Of a stretch of 64,000 bases of DNA, positions 8,631 to 18,076 are shown in pieces. Below the pieces are notes generated by a model. It searched no databases, had not been told where the DNA came from, and saw only the letters and a list, made by a program, of their open reading frames with translations. The stretch spans positions 86,135 to 150,134 of the forward strand of contig JAKPQE010000078.1 in the NCBI GenBank assembly GCA_029572955.1. The letters run 5' to 3'. Every line of letters begins with the position of its first letter. Positions within the stretch are counted from its first letter, which is position 1. This DNA is from Pseudomonadota bacterium. Its GTDB lineage: Bacteria > Pseudomonadota > Alphaproteobacteria > Rhizobiales > JAKPQE01. The position numbers and the translations under genes were made by a program.

Positions 8631-9650
8631 TTGCCTATGAGAGATACAGTTCGAGTCATTCAAGCAAACAAACGGCGCGTTAAAATATTTGTTGATTTTT
8701 GGAACGTCGTTGTAAATGCACGGAATCAATCAAAGATGTTTGATTTAGAAGTTCGATGGGACGCTTTGGCGGATTTCGTTCTTAACAAGACAAGATCTGG
8801 ATACACCGATGAGACTACAGGAGAAATGGCCGGCTGTTATGTATTCGGTTCGTACCCGAAATCAAATCACAAAGAATACAAATTTATAAAACGGACTATC
8901 GATGAATTCTGATCTCTTCCTGGGCTATTTTTTGACTTTCAGGAACGAATTTCAAAAACATCCTCTGTTCGTTGCGCAAAGTGCGGCCAATCGAACCGAG
9001 CAAAATCGGAAGCCGGGGTCGACGTCCTGCTTGCAGTTGAAATGATTAAGCACTCCGCCATGAAGGAGCATGAATACATGGCTTTAATTTCCAGTGATCG
9101 AGATTTTGCTCCAGTATTATCCTATCTAAGAGACCAAGGTCACAGAATAATACATGTATCGGCATCAATGATAGACCAGAACATGACATCATTGTCCTGG
9201 AGCCATATAAACCTATCCGACACTTACACTACATTATGCAAGATAAATATGGATGGGTATACTGTTTTTTCTACACCTCATTGCACTGTTGAACTTGCAG
9301 AACTTAAGAGACACGCACCGGTCGATGCAGATAAGCTGAGAATAATCGACTTGACAGACAAAACACAAATCGGAGATGAAGACCTATCTTTTATTGTCTC
9401 TCATCTGAATATGTATTGGCCAGACCCAGGAAAAGAAAGCAATTTATACTTTGACATCAAAAAATTCGGCAGCATTTCAAAATTTCGAAAGCTTCTAAGT
9501 GAAGGGGCAATATGGGGAAATCTACCGTATGTACTGCGCAATGGCCAATCAGAAATATTTTTCACCAACCATGATCACACCTTTCCTTGGATAGTATCCG
9601 GCAGCACTGGAGCTGGTGACCGATGGCGGAGTCTGAGAGAGAAACGCTGA
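8631..9650 (+). pseudogene. NYN-domain (LabA/DUF88-like) putative RNase gene split by one in-frame TGA
   Basis: Two frames in the same phase, 8631-8912 and 9042-9650, join into one continuous protein of about 339 codons if the TGA at 8910-8912 is read through. The first part holds the first NYN acidic strand (KIFVDFWNVVV). The stretch after the stop reads SLPGLFFDFQERI, then a CAKCG pair, then the second acidic motif GVDVLLAVEM and the third SSDRDF, in the normal order for PIN-like NYN nucleases. No other stop or frameshift is present. The start is TTG at 8631, seven bases after GGAGG, or ATG at 8637. The gene is A+T-rich, quite unlike its surroundings, which indicates horizontal transfer. 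It could be a recent nonsense mutation, a base error, or rare read-through. Confidence 0.75.
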
Positions 9651-9775
9651 TACTCTCGGTCACGGCAGATCGTGCGTTACGCCCAGCCGGCACCCCACCT
9701 CTTTCCTCTCCCTCTCCACCCCGACGCCACGAGACACCCATCCCGGCCGCTCGCGCCAAAGCCGGCGCGCCCCTC

Positions 9776-11185
9776 TCAGAACACCAGCGGGCCGACCAAT
9801 GCCCCGACGATCAGGGCGACGGCGATGCCGACGAGGTCGAGCGGCAGGCCGGCGCGGAGCATGTTCGAGCGCGTCACCGCCGGGTTCGCAAAGACGATGG
9901 CGTTCGGCGGTGTCGCCACCGGCAGCATGAAGCCGATCGAGGCGGCGAGCGCGACGGGAAGCGCGAAGTCGAGGGGCGCGACACCGATGCCGACCGCGGC
10001 GGCGCCGGCGACAGGCAGGAAGATCGCCGCCATCGCGGTGTTCGAGGCGAGTTCGCCGAGATAGACGATGATCGCCGCGATGACGACGAGGATCAGCAGC
10101 GGCGGCAGTCCCTGCAGCGCCTCGGCCCGCCCGCCGATCCAGCCGGCAAGGCCGGTGCCGTCGATCGCCGCGGCGAGCGAGAGGCCGCCGCCGAAGAGAA
10201 TCAGCACGTCCCAGCGGATGGTCGCGGCCGCCTCCCAGTCGAGGAGGCGACCGCCGCGCCCCTCGCCCGAGGGAACGAGGAAGAGCGCCAGCGCGCCGGC
10301 CATGGCGATGACCGCATCGCTCAAGCCGAGGGCTGGAAAGAGGCCGGCAAGGACCGGCCGCAGGATCCAGCCGAGTGCGGTCGCCGCGGCAACGAGGGCG
10401 ACCCGTCGCTCGCCGGCGCGCATCGGCTCGCTGCGGCAGAACTCGATCGTCAGCGGTTCCGGCTCGAGCCTGAACGAGAGGCGCGTCAGAACGAGCCAGG
10501 TGACGGGCAAAAGGATGATCGCCACCGGCAGACCGACGAGCATCCATTCGGCAAAGCCGATGACGACGCCGTGCGCCTCCTCCATATAGGCGGCGAAGAG
10601 GGCGTTCGGCGGCGTCCCGATCAGCGATCCCATGCCGCCGATCGTCGCCGAATAGGCGACGCCGAGCATCAGGGCGGCGCCGAAGCCGTCGTCCTTTGCG
10701 CGGACCGCGGCGATCGAGGCGGCGATCGGGGCCGCGACCATCGCCGCCGCCGTGTTGCTGATCCACAGGCTGAGGAAGGCGGTGACCGCCATGATCGACA
10801 GGACGATCCGCGCCGGATCGCCGTTGGTCCTCGCCAGGATGGAGAAGGCGAGCCGCCGGTGGAGGTTCCATCTCTCGATCGCCCGCGCGATCAGGAAGCC
10901 GCCGAGGAACAGGAAGACCACCGGGTCGGCGTAGGACGCCGACAGATCCGCGACCGACGCGATGCCGGCAAGCGGAAAGAGAACGACCGGGACGAGCGCG
11001 GTCACGGCGAGGGGGACCGCCTCGGTCACCCAGAGCACGGCCATCAGCACGCCGATTCCGGCGGCGGCCTGGGCGCCCGGGCCGAGACCCCATTGCGGCG
11101 GCAGGACGATGCTCGCGACCGCGACGCCGATCCCGACGAGATTGGCGGCCCTGACGATCGCCGCGAGCTTCGGTTTCGAGACCAA
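9776..11185 (-). CDS. DASS-family anion transporter (SLC13-type, dicarboxylate or sulfate)
   Basis: Inner-membrane sodium- or proton-coupled anion transporter, 469 residues, with about a dozen hydrophobic segments. Both repeats carry the substrate-binding SNT motif (WISNTAAAM and LASNTAMAA) and a TPPNA motif (IGTPPNALF and VATPPNAIVF), diagnostic of the divalent anion:sodium symporter family. The best family-like start is TTG at 11185 (MVSKPKLAAIVRAAN), with a modest GAGG upstream. The substrate (succinate, malate, sulfate) cannot be decided. It lies 88 bases downstream of an Lrp-type regulator that may control it. Confidence 0.93.
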   Translation of the reverse strand: MVSKPKLAAIVRAANLVGIGVAVASIVLPPQWGLGPGAQAAAGIGVLMAVLWVTEAVPLAVTALVPVVLFPLAGIASVADLSASYADPVVFLFLGGFLIARAIERWNLHRRLAFSILARTNGDPARIVLSIMAVTAFLSLWISNTAAAMVAAPIAASIAAVRAKDDGFGAALMLGVAYSATIGGMGSLIGTPPNALFAAYMEEAHGVVIGFAEWMLVGLPVAIILLPVTWLVLTRLSFRLEPEPLTIEFCRSEPMRAGERRVALVAAATALGWILRPVLAGLFPALGLSDAVIAMAGALALFLVPSGEGRGGRLLDWEAAATIRWDVLILFGGGLSLAAAIDGTGLAGWIGGRAEALQGLPPLLILVVIAAIIVYLGELASNTAMAAIFLPVAGAAAVGIGVAPLDFALPVALAASIGFMLPVATPPNAIVFANPAVTRSNMLRAGLPLDLVGIAVALIVGALVGPLVF

Positions 11186-11273
11186 TTTTCTCTGCCTCGT
11201 GCACCGGGATCGAAACGGCCGGCCACCGGATCGCGCCCGGACGGGCCGGTGCCGGTTGCCTGCCGGACGTCCC

Positions 11274-11750
11274 CTACCCCTTGCCCTCCTCGATATAGTC
11301 GAGCGGCAGGGCGGTGGTGAACTTGATCTGCTCCATGGCGAAGGAGGAGCTGACGTCGGAGAGCTCGATCTTCGAGATCAGCCGCTTGTAGAAACGGTCA
11401 TAGGCCTCGATGTCGGGCACGACGACGCGCAGGAGATAGTCGATCTGGCCGCTCATCCGGTAGAACTCGACGACCTCGGGGAATTCGTCGACGGCGGCGG
11501 CGAAGCGCTCCAGCCAGTCGCCCTCGTGGCGGTTGGTGGTCACCGAGACGAAGACGGTCACCTTGGCGTTGACCTTCTTCTGGTCGAGGAGGGCGACGCG
11601 CTTCTCGATGACGCCCTCCTCCTCGAGCTTCTGGATGCGGCGCCAGCAGGGCGTCGTCGAGAGCCCGACCTTCCTGGCGATCTCGGCGACCGGCAGCGTC
11701 GCGTCGTGCTGCAGGATGTCGAGGATGCGGCGATCGATGCGGTCGATCAT
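11274..11750 (-). CDS. Lrp/AsnC-family transcriptional regulator
   Basis: A 158-residue one-component regulator that responds to an amino acid or similar ligand. The N-terminal winged HTH is clear (IDRRILDILQHDATLPVAEI, then GLSTTPCWRRIQKLEEEGVI), followed by the RAM ligand-binding domain with FYRMSGQIDYLLRVVVPD. Length is normal. A TTGCGC-N5-GCGCAA palindrome lies 25 bases upstream and is probably its own operator. The downstream DASS transporter is a possible target. Confidence 0.93.
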   Translation of the reverse strand: MIDRIDRRILDILQHDATLPVAEIARKVGLSTTPCWRRIQKLEEEGVIEKRVALLDQKKVNAKVTVFVSVTTNRHEGDWLERFAAAVDEFPEVVEFYRMSGQIDYLLRVVVPDIEAYDRFYKRLISKIELSDVSSSFAMEQIKFTTALPLDYIEEGKG

Positions 11751-11774
11751 GGGCGTCTCCGCGGCGCGAGAGAT

Positions 11775-11791
11775 TTGCGCATTAGGCGCAA
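11775..11791. promoter_or_regulatory. Palindromic candidate operator for the Lrp/AsnC regulator
   Basis: TTGCGC-ATTAG-GCGCAA is a perfect 6-bp inverted repeat upstream of the regulator ATG, followed by a further TTGCG half-site at 11797-11801. Lrp/AsnC proteins commonly bind A/T-centred palindromes next to their own genes. Assignment is by position only. Confidence 0.5.
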
Positions 11792-11846
11792 TTTTATTGC
11801 GTCGGCGGCGAACCCGCCACCGGCTGACGGAAATTTTTTCTCTCGA

Positions 11847-12473
11847 TCACGACGGGATCAGGCGGCGGACCTCGGCGCGCAGCACCGGCAGCACGTCGGC
11901 CTCGAACCACGGGTTCTTCTTCAGCCAGCCGGTGTTGCGCCAGGAAGGATGGGGCAGCGGCAGGCGGCGCGGCCGGGCTTCGGCCTCGAAGATCGCCCGC
12001 CAGCCGGCCACCGTCTCGGTCAGCGAGCGGCCGCGGGCCGGGCCGAGGTGATAGTCCTGCGCGTACCGGCCGATGACGAGCACGAGTTCGAGCTGCGGCA
12101 TCGCGGCAAAGACGCGGTCGTGCCAGGTCTCCCGGCATTCGCGGCGCGGCGGCAGGTCGCCGCCCTTGGCATCGAGGCCGGGAAAGCAAAAGCCCATCGG
12201 CACGATGGCGAGCCGCGCGCGGTCGTAGAACTCGGCGCGGCCGATGCCCATCCAGTCGCGCAGCCGGTCGCCGGACGCATCGTCGAAGGGGATGCCGCTG
12301 GCATGGACGCGGGTGCCCGGCGCCTGACCGCAGACGCAGAGCCGCGCCGTTGCCGAGAGATGGGCGACGGGGCGCGGCTCGTGCGGCAGCGGCGCCGCCC
12401 GTGGCGCCTCGCGGCAGATGCGACAGGCGGCGATTTCCGCGGCGAGGCAGTCGAGGTCGCCGCCCGCCGTCAT
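11847..12473 (-). CDS. Uracil-DNA glycosylase superfamily protein
   Basis: A 208-residue protein with the family 4/5-like glycosylase layout: N-terminal CRICRE, then the active-site segment CVCGQAPGTRVHASGIPFDD and the late motif LPHPSWRNTGW. Known members remove uracil or related damage from DNA and often carry a 4Fe-4S cluster; here Cys residues at about 17, 20, 46 and 48 could take part, but the spacing is not the textbook one. Activity is therefore inferred. The ATG overlaps the stop of the Met-rich protein gene (ATGA), so the pair is co-translated. Confidence 0.8.
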   Translation of the reverse strand: MTAGGDLDCLAAEIAACRICREAPRAAPLPHEPRPVAHLSATARLCVCGQAPGTRVHASGIPFDDASGDRLRDWMGIGRAEFYDRARLAIVPMGFCFPGLDAKGGDLPPRRECRETWHDRVFAAMPQLELVLVIGRYAQDYHLGPARGRSLTETVAGWRAIFEAEARPRRLPLPHPSWRNTGWLKKNPWFEADVLPVLRAEVRRLIPS

Positions 12474-13021
12474 CGCGGCTCGAAGACCGGGTGGAAGGCC
12501 CCGGCCGAGACGATGACGCGGATCGCCTCGCGGGTATCGTCGAGACCGGCAAAGACCGCCGTGTCGTCGGCGATGCGCCAGACCGCCTCGCGCTTCTCGG
12601 CCGGCGCCTCGCCGACATAGCCGACGACCCGATAGCAGGTCGGCCGGGGCGCTGCCGGCGCCTGCCACATCGCGGTCGAGGCGCCAAAGCCCATGCCCGA
12701 CATACCGGGCGTGCCGCCCATGCCGGACATGCCCCACATGCCCCACATGCCGGACATTCCGCTCATGCCGGGCGGCATGGGGATCGGCGGCATGCCGGAC
12801 ATGCCGCCCATGCCGAAGCCGGCGGCGACATTGTCGAACTTCGCCATGACGGCGCCGTCGGGTTCGCGCAGGATCACGATGCTGGCGGCACCGGTACCCT
12901 TGAAGGAGACATCGAAATGCAGCGAGGCGCCGGCGGGGCCACAAGCGGCCGGTCCGGCGAGCGCCGCCGCCGATGCGAGGCCGAAGGCCGATGCAGCCAT
13001 CCCGAAGAATATCGCGCGCAT
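12470..13021 (-). CDS. Secreted protein with methionine/glycine-rich repeats
   Basis: A 183-residue protein of unknown function. The ATG at 13021 follows GGGAGAG and starts a signal peptide (MRAIFFGMAASAFGLASAAA). After a short beta-rich segment comes a low-complexity stretch, roughly residues 78-118, built from GMSGM, GMWGMWGM and MPPIPMPPGM units. A folded C-terminal region follows (PTCYRVVGYVGEAPAEKREA). Clusters of methionines in periplasmic proteins can bind Cu(I) or act as oxidant sinks, but nothing else here proves this. It overlaps the downstream glycosylase-like gene by four bases. Confidence 0.75.
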   Translation of the reverse strand: MRAIFFGMAASAFGLASAAALAGPAACGPAGASLHFDVSFKGTGAASIVILREPDGAVMAKFDNVAAGFGMGGMSGMPPIPMPPGMSGMSGMWGMWGMSGMGGTPGMSGMGFGASTAMWQAPAAPRPTCYRVVGYVGEAPAEKREAVWRIADDTAVFAGLDDTREAIRVIVSAGAFHPVFEPR

Positions 13022-13109
13022 GATCACTCTCCCGTTCGCGGCCCCCACACCAATAAGATATACCGCAACGGCCCTTCACCGCAGGCGCGTTCGGTCACAT
13101 GACGGCCGG

Positions 13110-13721
13110 TCAGGCCGCGGCGCTCGGCCGGGCCGAGACCTCGGCATACCAGCGCTTGAGATTGGCGAGGTCCTCGGGCAGGGCGATCCTGGCGGCGCGC
13201 ATGAAATCGACGGCGACGAGCAGGGTGATGTCGGCGACGGTGAAGCGGTCGCCGGCAACGAAGGCCCGCCTGCCGAGTTCGCCGTCGAGCCAGGCGAGCT
13301 GTTCGAGGGCGCGGCCGCGATTGACCTCGGCCCAGTCGGCGACCTGCGGCACCTCGAAGCCGGCCATGCCGGGATGGCCGTGGCGGAAGACGAAGGAGAC
13401 CTGGGAAAAGACGCCGAGTTCGACGAAGCGGTTCCACATCTCGACCTTGGCGCGCTCGACCGGGTCGGCGCCGAAGAGGTCCGGCTCGGGGTGGATTTCC
13501 TCGATGTAGCGGCAGATCGCCATCGTCTCGGCGATCGCCGTGCCGTCGTCGAGGACGAGGACCGGCACCTGACGCTGCGGGTTGATCTCCCGGAAGCGCT
13601 CGCCGCGATGCTCCTTGCCGGCAAGGTCGACCATCTCGCTCGGCACGACGACGCCCTTCTCGGCAAGGAAGATGCGCACGCGGCGCGGGTTTGGCGCTTT
13701 CACCGCATCGAGCAGCTTCAT
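13110..13721 (-). CDS. Glutathione S-transferase family protein
   Basis: Cytoplasmic GST of 203 residues. The N-terminal thioredoxin-like domain (MKLLDAVKAPNPRRVRIFLA, INPQRQVPVL with the cis-Pro, and DGTAIAETMAICRYIEE) is followed by the helical C-terminal domain with the conserved N-cap motif FTVADITLLVAVDF. A GGGAGG Shine-Dalgarno precedes the ATG at 13721. Substrate is unknown; detoxification or beta-etherase-like roles are both possible for this type. Confidence 0.93.
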   Translation of the reverse strand: MKLLDAVKAPNPRRVRIFLAEKGVVVPSEMVDLAGKEHRGERFREINPQRQVPVLVLDDGTAIAETMAICRYIEEIHPEPDLFGADPVERAKVEMWNRFVELGVFSQVSFVFRHGHPGMAGFEVPQVADWAEVNRGRALEQLAWLDGELGRRAFVAGDRFTVADITLLVAVDFMRAARIALPEDLANLKRWYAEVSARPSAAA

Positions 13722-13786
13722 GTCGGTCCGTCCTCCCGATCGTTCTTGGCCGCGCCACTCGACCATGGCGGCCGCATCGGCGCAAC

Positions 13787-14344
13787 TCACAAGTCCGGCA
13801 CCATCTCGCCATGGATCGCGCGCCAGTCGCGCGGGCGCTCGAAGGTTCCCTGCCAGACGCCGGCGCGGTCGCGCTCGGCCTCGGCTTCCTCGAGGTCGTA
13901 GTCGCCATAGGCGAGCGCCCAGCCGGCGCGCACCTGGGCGGCATTGAGATCGACCTCGCCGACCCGGCAGCGACCGAGCACCCGGTCGAAACGGTCGCGC
14001 CCCTCGCCGAGGCAGACGACCGTGGCGCCGGCGACGAGGCGCTTCAGGTGATCCTTCGATTGCCGGCCGCAGGGCCATTCGGTCCCGTTGCGAAAACAGA
14101 CCTGATCGAGCTCGGGCGCGTCGATGCCGACGAGGCGGATGCGCTCGCCGCCGATGCGCAGGCTGTCGCCATCGGCGGCGACGGCATTGCCGGCAACCTC
14201 GGGGCCGGCCTTTTCCTTCAGGAGGACGCCGACGAGAAGCAATCCGGCAACGACCGCCAGCGCACCCCACAAGTCGAGGCGGCGCCTCAGGAAATCGCCC
14301 CCGCGCCGGCTTGCCGTGCTGCGTCTTAACCGCTGGTTAACCAT
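13787..14344 (-). CDS. Thermonuclease-like (SNase-fold) membrane-anchored protein
   Basis: A 185-residue protein with one N-terminal membrane segment (about residues 27-43, LVVAGLL region) and a staphylococcal-nuclease-like domain. The motif RLVGIDAPELDQVC contains the first active-site Arg/Asp group, and RFDRVLGRC the later conserved region; GWALAYGDYDLEEAEAE matches the family helix. The glutamate of canonical nucleases is not clearly seen, so catalysis is uncertain. A CtrA-like box overlaps codons 2-6, which may mean that the true start lies downstream. Confidence 0.85.
   Translation of the reverse strand: MVNQRLRRSTASRRGGDFLRRRLDLWGALAVVAGLLLVGVLLKEKAGPEVAGNAVAADGDSLRIGGERIRLVGIDAPELDQVCFRNGTEWPCGRQSKDHLKRLVAGATVVCLGEGRDRFDRVLGRCRVGEVDLNAAQVRAGWALAYGDYDLEEAEAERDRAGVWQGTFERPRDWRAIHGEMVPDL
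14326..14340. promoter_or_regulatory. CtrA-type box (TTAA-N7-TTAA) upstream of a histidine kinase
   Basis: TTAACCGCTGGTTAAC matches the full CtrA consensus TTAA-N7-TTAAC exactly and is also palindromic. It lies about 115 bases before the histidine-kinase ATG at 14457 and over the first codons of the divergent nuclease-like gene. CtrA is the cell-cycle master regulator of alphaproteobacteria, and direct control is inferred from the match. Confidence 0.55.
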
Positions 14345-14456
14345 GTTTTTGAGGCAACTCTTAAGCCTTGTCGGAGAAAAATCTGGCGGTCACGCGTCCA
14401 TGACGGCGCGGGGCTCGGTTTGGACGCATTGGGGGTCCCGTGGGAGTTCGATCGCG

Positions 14457-16019
<1,563 letters not shown>

Positions 16020-16043
16020 GCGCCGGTCTCGCGCAGACCCTTC

Positions 16044-17000
16044 TCAGTTCTCGTCCCGGCCCTCGGTGAGGCTTTCGACGGCGCTCGCCGCGGCGCGCAC
16101 CAGCGTCGCGGCCATGGCGCCGGCCGCGCCCTCGCCAAGCCCCATGTCGAGCAGCGGACGCAGGCCGAGCGCGGCGGCAACGGCGGCAGCGCCGGCCGGC
16201 ACTTCGGCGAGCAGGCAATGGTCGATGGCGCTCGCGTCGAGGCCCTTCAGCAGGACCGCCGCGGCGAGCGCCGGGATACCGTCGAGGATGACGGGAACGC
16301 GCTCGTAACGGGCCGCGACGATCGCCCCGGCAAGGGCCGCGATCTCGCGCGAGCCGGTCCGGCGCAGCGTGTCGAGGGCATCGCCGCTCTTTGCGGCGAC
16401 GCGGGCGCGCGCCGCCGCGGCGGCGACCCGGCCGGCCTCGTCGAGCCAGCCCTCGCCGTCGGCGCCGAGCGCTGCGACGAGCGCGGCGGCGGCGACATCG
16501 CCACCGGCGCCGGTCGAGGACAGCACCAGCAGATCGTTGCCGCCGGCGACCGCCTCCATGCCGAAGGCGAAGGTCGCCGCGCAGCCGTTTTCGTCGAAGG
16601 CATTGGCCGCGACGATATCGGGCGTCGGCACCTCGACGGCGAGCTCGAACACCTTGAGGCCGAGATCCTGCGTCGCGCAGACGTGATTGACGAGGGCGGA
16701 GCCGTCGGTGAGCGCGGTGACGCGGGCGCGGGTGGCGGCCACCGGGTCGCCCTCGCCGGTCCTTGTGGCGACCGTGCCGCTCGCCGCGAAGACCGCGACC
16801 AGCGGACGGTCGACGCGCGGCTGCGGATCGCCGATCCAGGTGGCGAGCCAGGCGACGATGTCGCGGGCGCGGCCGAGGCGTTCGGCCGAACCGGCCTCGT
16901 CACCCAAGCGCGCCACGGCCCTGGCAGCAGCGCCGGTATCGGGTCCGGGCAGTCGCGCCACCAGATTGCGGATATCGTCGAACGGGCGATCGGCGGCCAT
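16044..17000 (-). CDS. cobT: Nicotinate-nucleotide--dimethylbenzimidazole phosphoribosyltransferase CobT
   Basis: Activates the lower ligand of cobalamin by making alpha-ribazole phosphate. The 318-residue protein contains the family segments RPLVAVFAASGTVATR near residue 75 (usually a GDHGV-type loop), FGMEAVAGGNDLL, and the C-terminal catalytic motif LDMGLGEGAAGAMAA whose Glu is the general base in characterised CobT. Some family positions vary, so it is a divergent member. It is divergent from the DUF1289 gene, a common arrangement in Hyphomicrobiales. No cobalamin riboswitch is visible upstream. Confidence 0.9.
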   Translation of the reverse strand: MAADRPFDDIRNLVARLPGPDTGAAARAVARLGDEAGSAERLGRARDIVAWLATWIGDPQPRVDRPLVAVFAASGTVATRTGEGDPVAATRARVTALTDGSALVNHVCATQDLGLKVFELAVEVPTPDIVAANAFDENGCAATFAFGMEAVAGGNDLLVLSSTGAGGDVAAAALVAALGADGEGWLDEAGRVAAAAARARVAAKSGDALDTLRRTGSREIAALAGAIVAARYERVPVILDGIPALAAAVLLKGLDASAIDHCLLAEVPAGAAAVAAALGLRPLLDMGLGEGAAGAMAATLVRAAASAVESLTEGRDEN

Positions 17001-17157
17001 CGGCTGTCTCTTTCCTCGGCGGTCGGCAGAAGGGATCGCCGAGAGGGGAGAGATGGCGATCCTTGCGGATTGGCTCTGGCAGCGCGGGGGCATCGACCCC
17101 ATTTCCGCTGCGATGCGGAATGCTCTATCGTTCCACGCCGGCGAAGAAAAGGGTCCG

Positions 17158-17370
17158 ATGGTCTTGAGCGCGATTTCCAGCCCCTGCACCAAGGTCTGCA
17201 AGATGGACGAGCGCACCGGGCTCTGCCTCGGCTGCGGCCGCACGCTCGCCGAGATCGGCGCCTGGGGCACGATGAGCGAGGACGAGCGCCGGCGCGTCAT
17301 GGCCGGCCTGTCGCAGCGGCGCGTCGAAGCGGTCCGCCGTCTCGCCATGGCCCAGCAACAGCAGCAGTAG
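17158..17370 (+). CDS. DUF1289 small cysteine-rich protein
   Basis: A 70-residue protein with the DUF1289 pattern SPCTKVCKMDERTGLCLGCG, four cysteines that probably bind a metal or Fe-S cluster, followed by RTLAEIGAWGTMSEDERR and a poly-Gln tail. The ATG at 17158 follows AAAAGGG. The function is unknown. It is followed after four bases by a retropepsin-like protease gene and is probably co-transcribed with it. Confidence 0.9.
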   Translation: MVLSAISSPCTKVCKMDERTGLCLGCGRTLAEIGAWGTMSEDERRRVMAGLSQRRVEAVRRLAMAQQQQQ

Positions 17371-17374
17371 CGGC

Positions 17375-18073
17375 ATGCGAAAGAGCGCCTACATCGCCCT
17401 GGCGATCGTCGCCATCGCCCTCGTCGCCCTCCTCGCCTTCGGCGATCGCGGCTCGATGCTCGGCCTGCCGAGCGACGATTTCGCCCGTGTCACCATGCTC
17501 TCGGCGCTCGTCGTCTTCGTCGGCGGCGGCATGTTCGGGCGCGGCCGGCTCGGCGAGAACCTCGGCGCGGCGGCGATCTGGCTCGTCATCGCCCTCGTCC
17601 TCGTCGCGCTCTATGCCTACCGGCCGGAGCTGGAATCCTTCGGCCTCCGGATGCTCGGCGCGCTTTCGCCCGGCACGCCGATCGCCCGCCAGACCGGTGA
17701 CGGCGCGACGGTCACGGTGATGCGCTCCGACGACGGCCATTTCAACGTCACGGCGACTGTCGAAGGGGTCGGCGTCGACTTCCTCGTCGATACCGGGGCG
17801 AGCCTGATGACGCTGACGGCGCGCGACGCGGCACGGGTCGGCATCGACCCGGCCCGGCTCGTCTTCTCGACGCCGATCGAGACGGCGAACGGGCGCACCT
17901 TCGCCGCGCCGATCCGGATCGCCGAAGTCGCGATCGGGCCGATCGTCGAGCATCAGGTGCATGCGCTCGTTGCCGAGGACGGCGCGCTCGATCGCAGCCT
18001 CCTCGGCATGAACGTGCTCGACGCCCTCGCCTCCTTCGAGTTTTCCGGCGACCGGCTGACGCTCAGGCGCTGA
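17375..18073 (+). CDS. Membrane-anchored retropepsin-like aspartic protease (TIGR02281-like)
   Basis: A 232-residue protein with three N-terminal hydrophobic segments (residues 5-21, 38-55, 65-85) and a C-terminal single-lobe aspartic protease domain outside the membrane. The catalytic motif is FLVDTGASLMTL with Asp139, and the family hallmark SLLGMNVLDAL lies near the end. Such proteins dimerise like viral proteases. No substrate is known. The gene follows the DUF1289 gene with a 4-base gap. Confidence 0.9.
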   Translation: MRKSAYIALAIVAIALVALLAFGDRGSMLGLPSDDFARVTMLSALVVFVGGGMFGRGRLGENLGAAAIWLVIALVLVALYAYRPELESFGLRMLGALSPGTPIARQTGDGATVTVMRSDDGHFNVTATVEGVGVDFLVDTGASLMTLTARDAARVGIDPARLVFSTPIETANGRTFAAPIRIAEVAIGPIVEHQVHALVAEDGALDRSLLGMNVLDALASFEFSGDRLTLRR

Positions 18074-18076
18074 GCA

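Noticed and set aside
8910..8912. Selenocysteine at the in-frame TGA
   Set aside because: No selenoprotein-like motif lies around the codon and no clear stem-loop follows; NYN proteins are not known selenoproteins.
9623..11320. Long open frame opposite the DASS transporter
   Set aside because: It is the antisense shadow of a well-supported membrane transporter, with a charged low-complexity translation.
12690..12800. Tandem ATGCC-rich repeats as a CRISPR or satellite
   Set aside because: They are codons for the Met/Gly repeats of the secreted protein and have no unique spacers.
17001..17157. Cobalamin riboswitch upstream of cobT
   Set aside because: The short divergent gap shows no B12-box-like sequence or extended fold.
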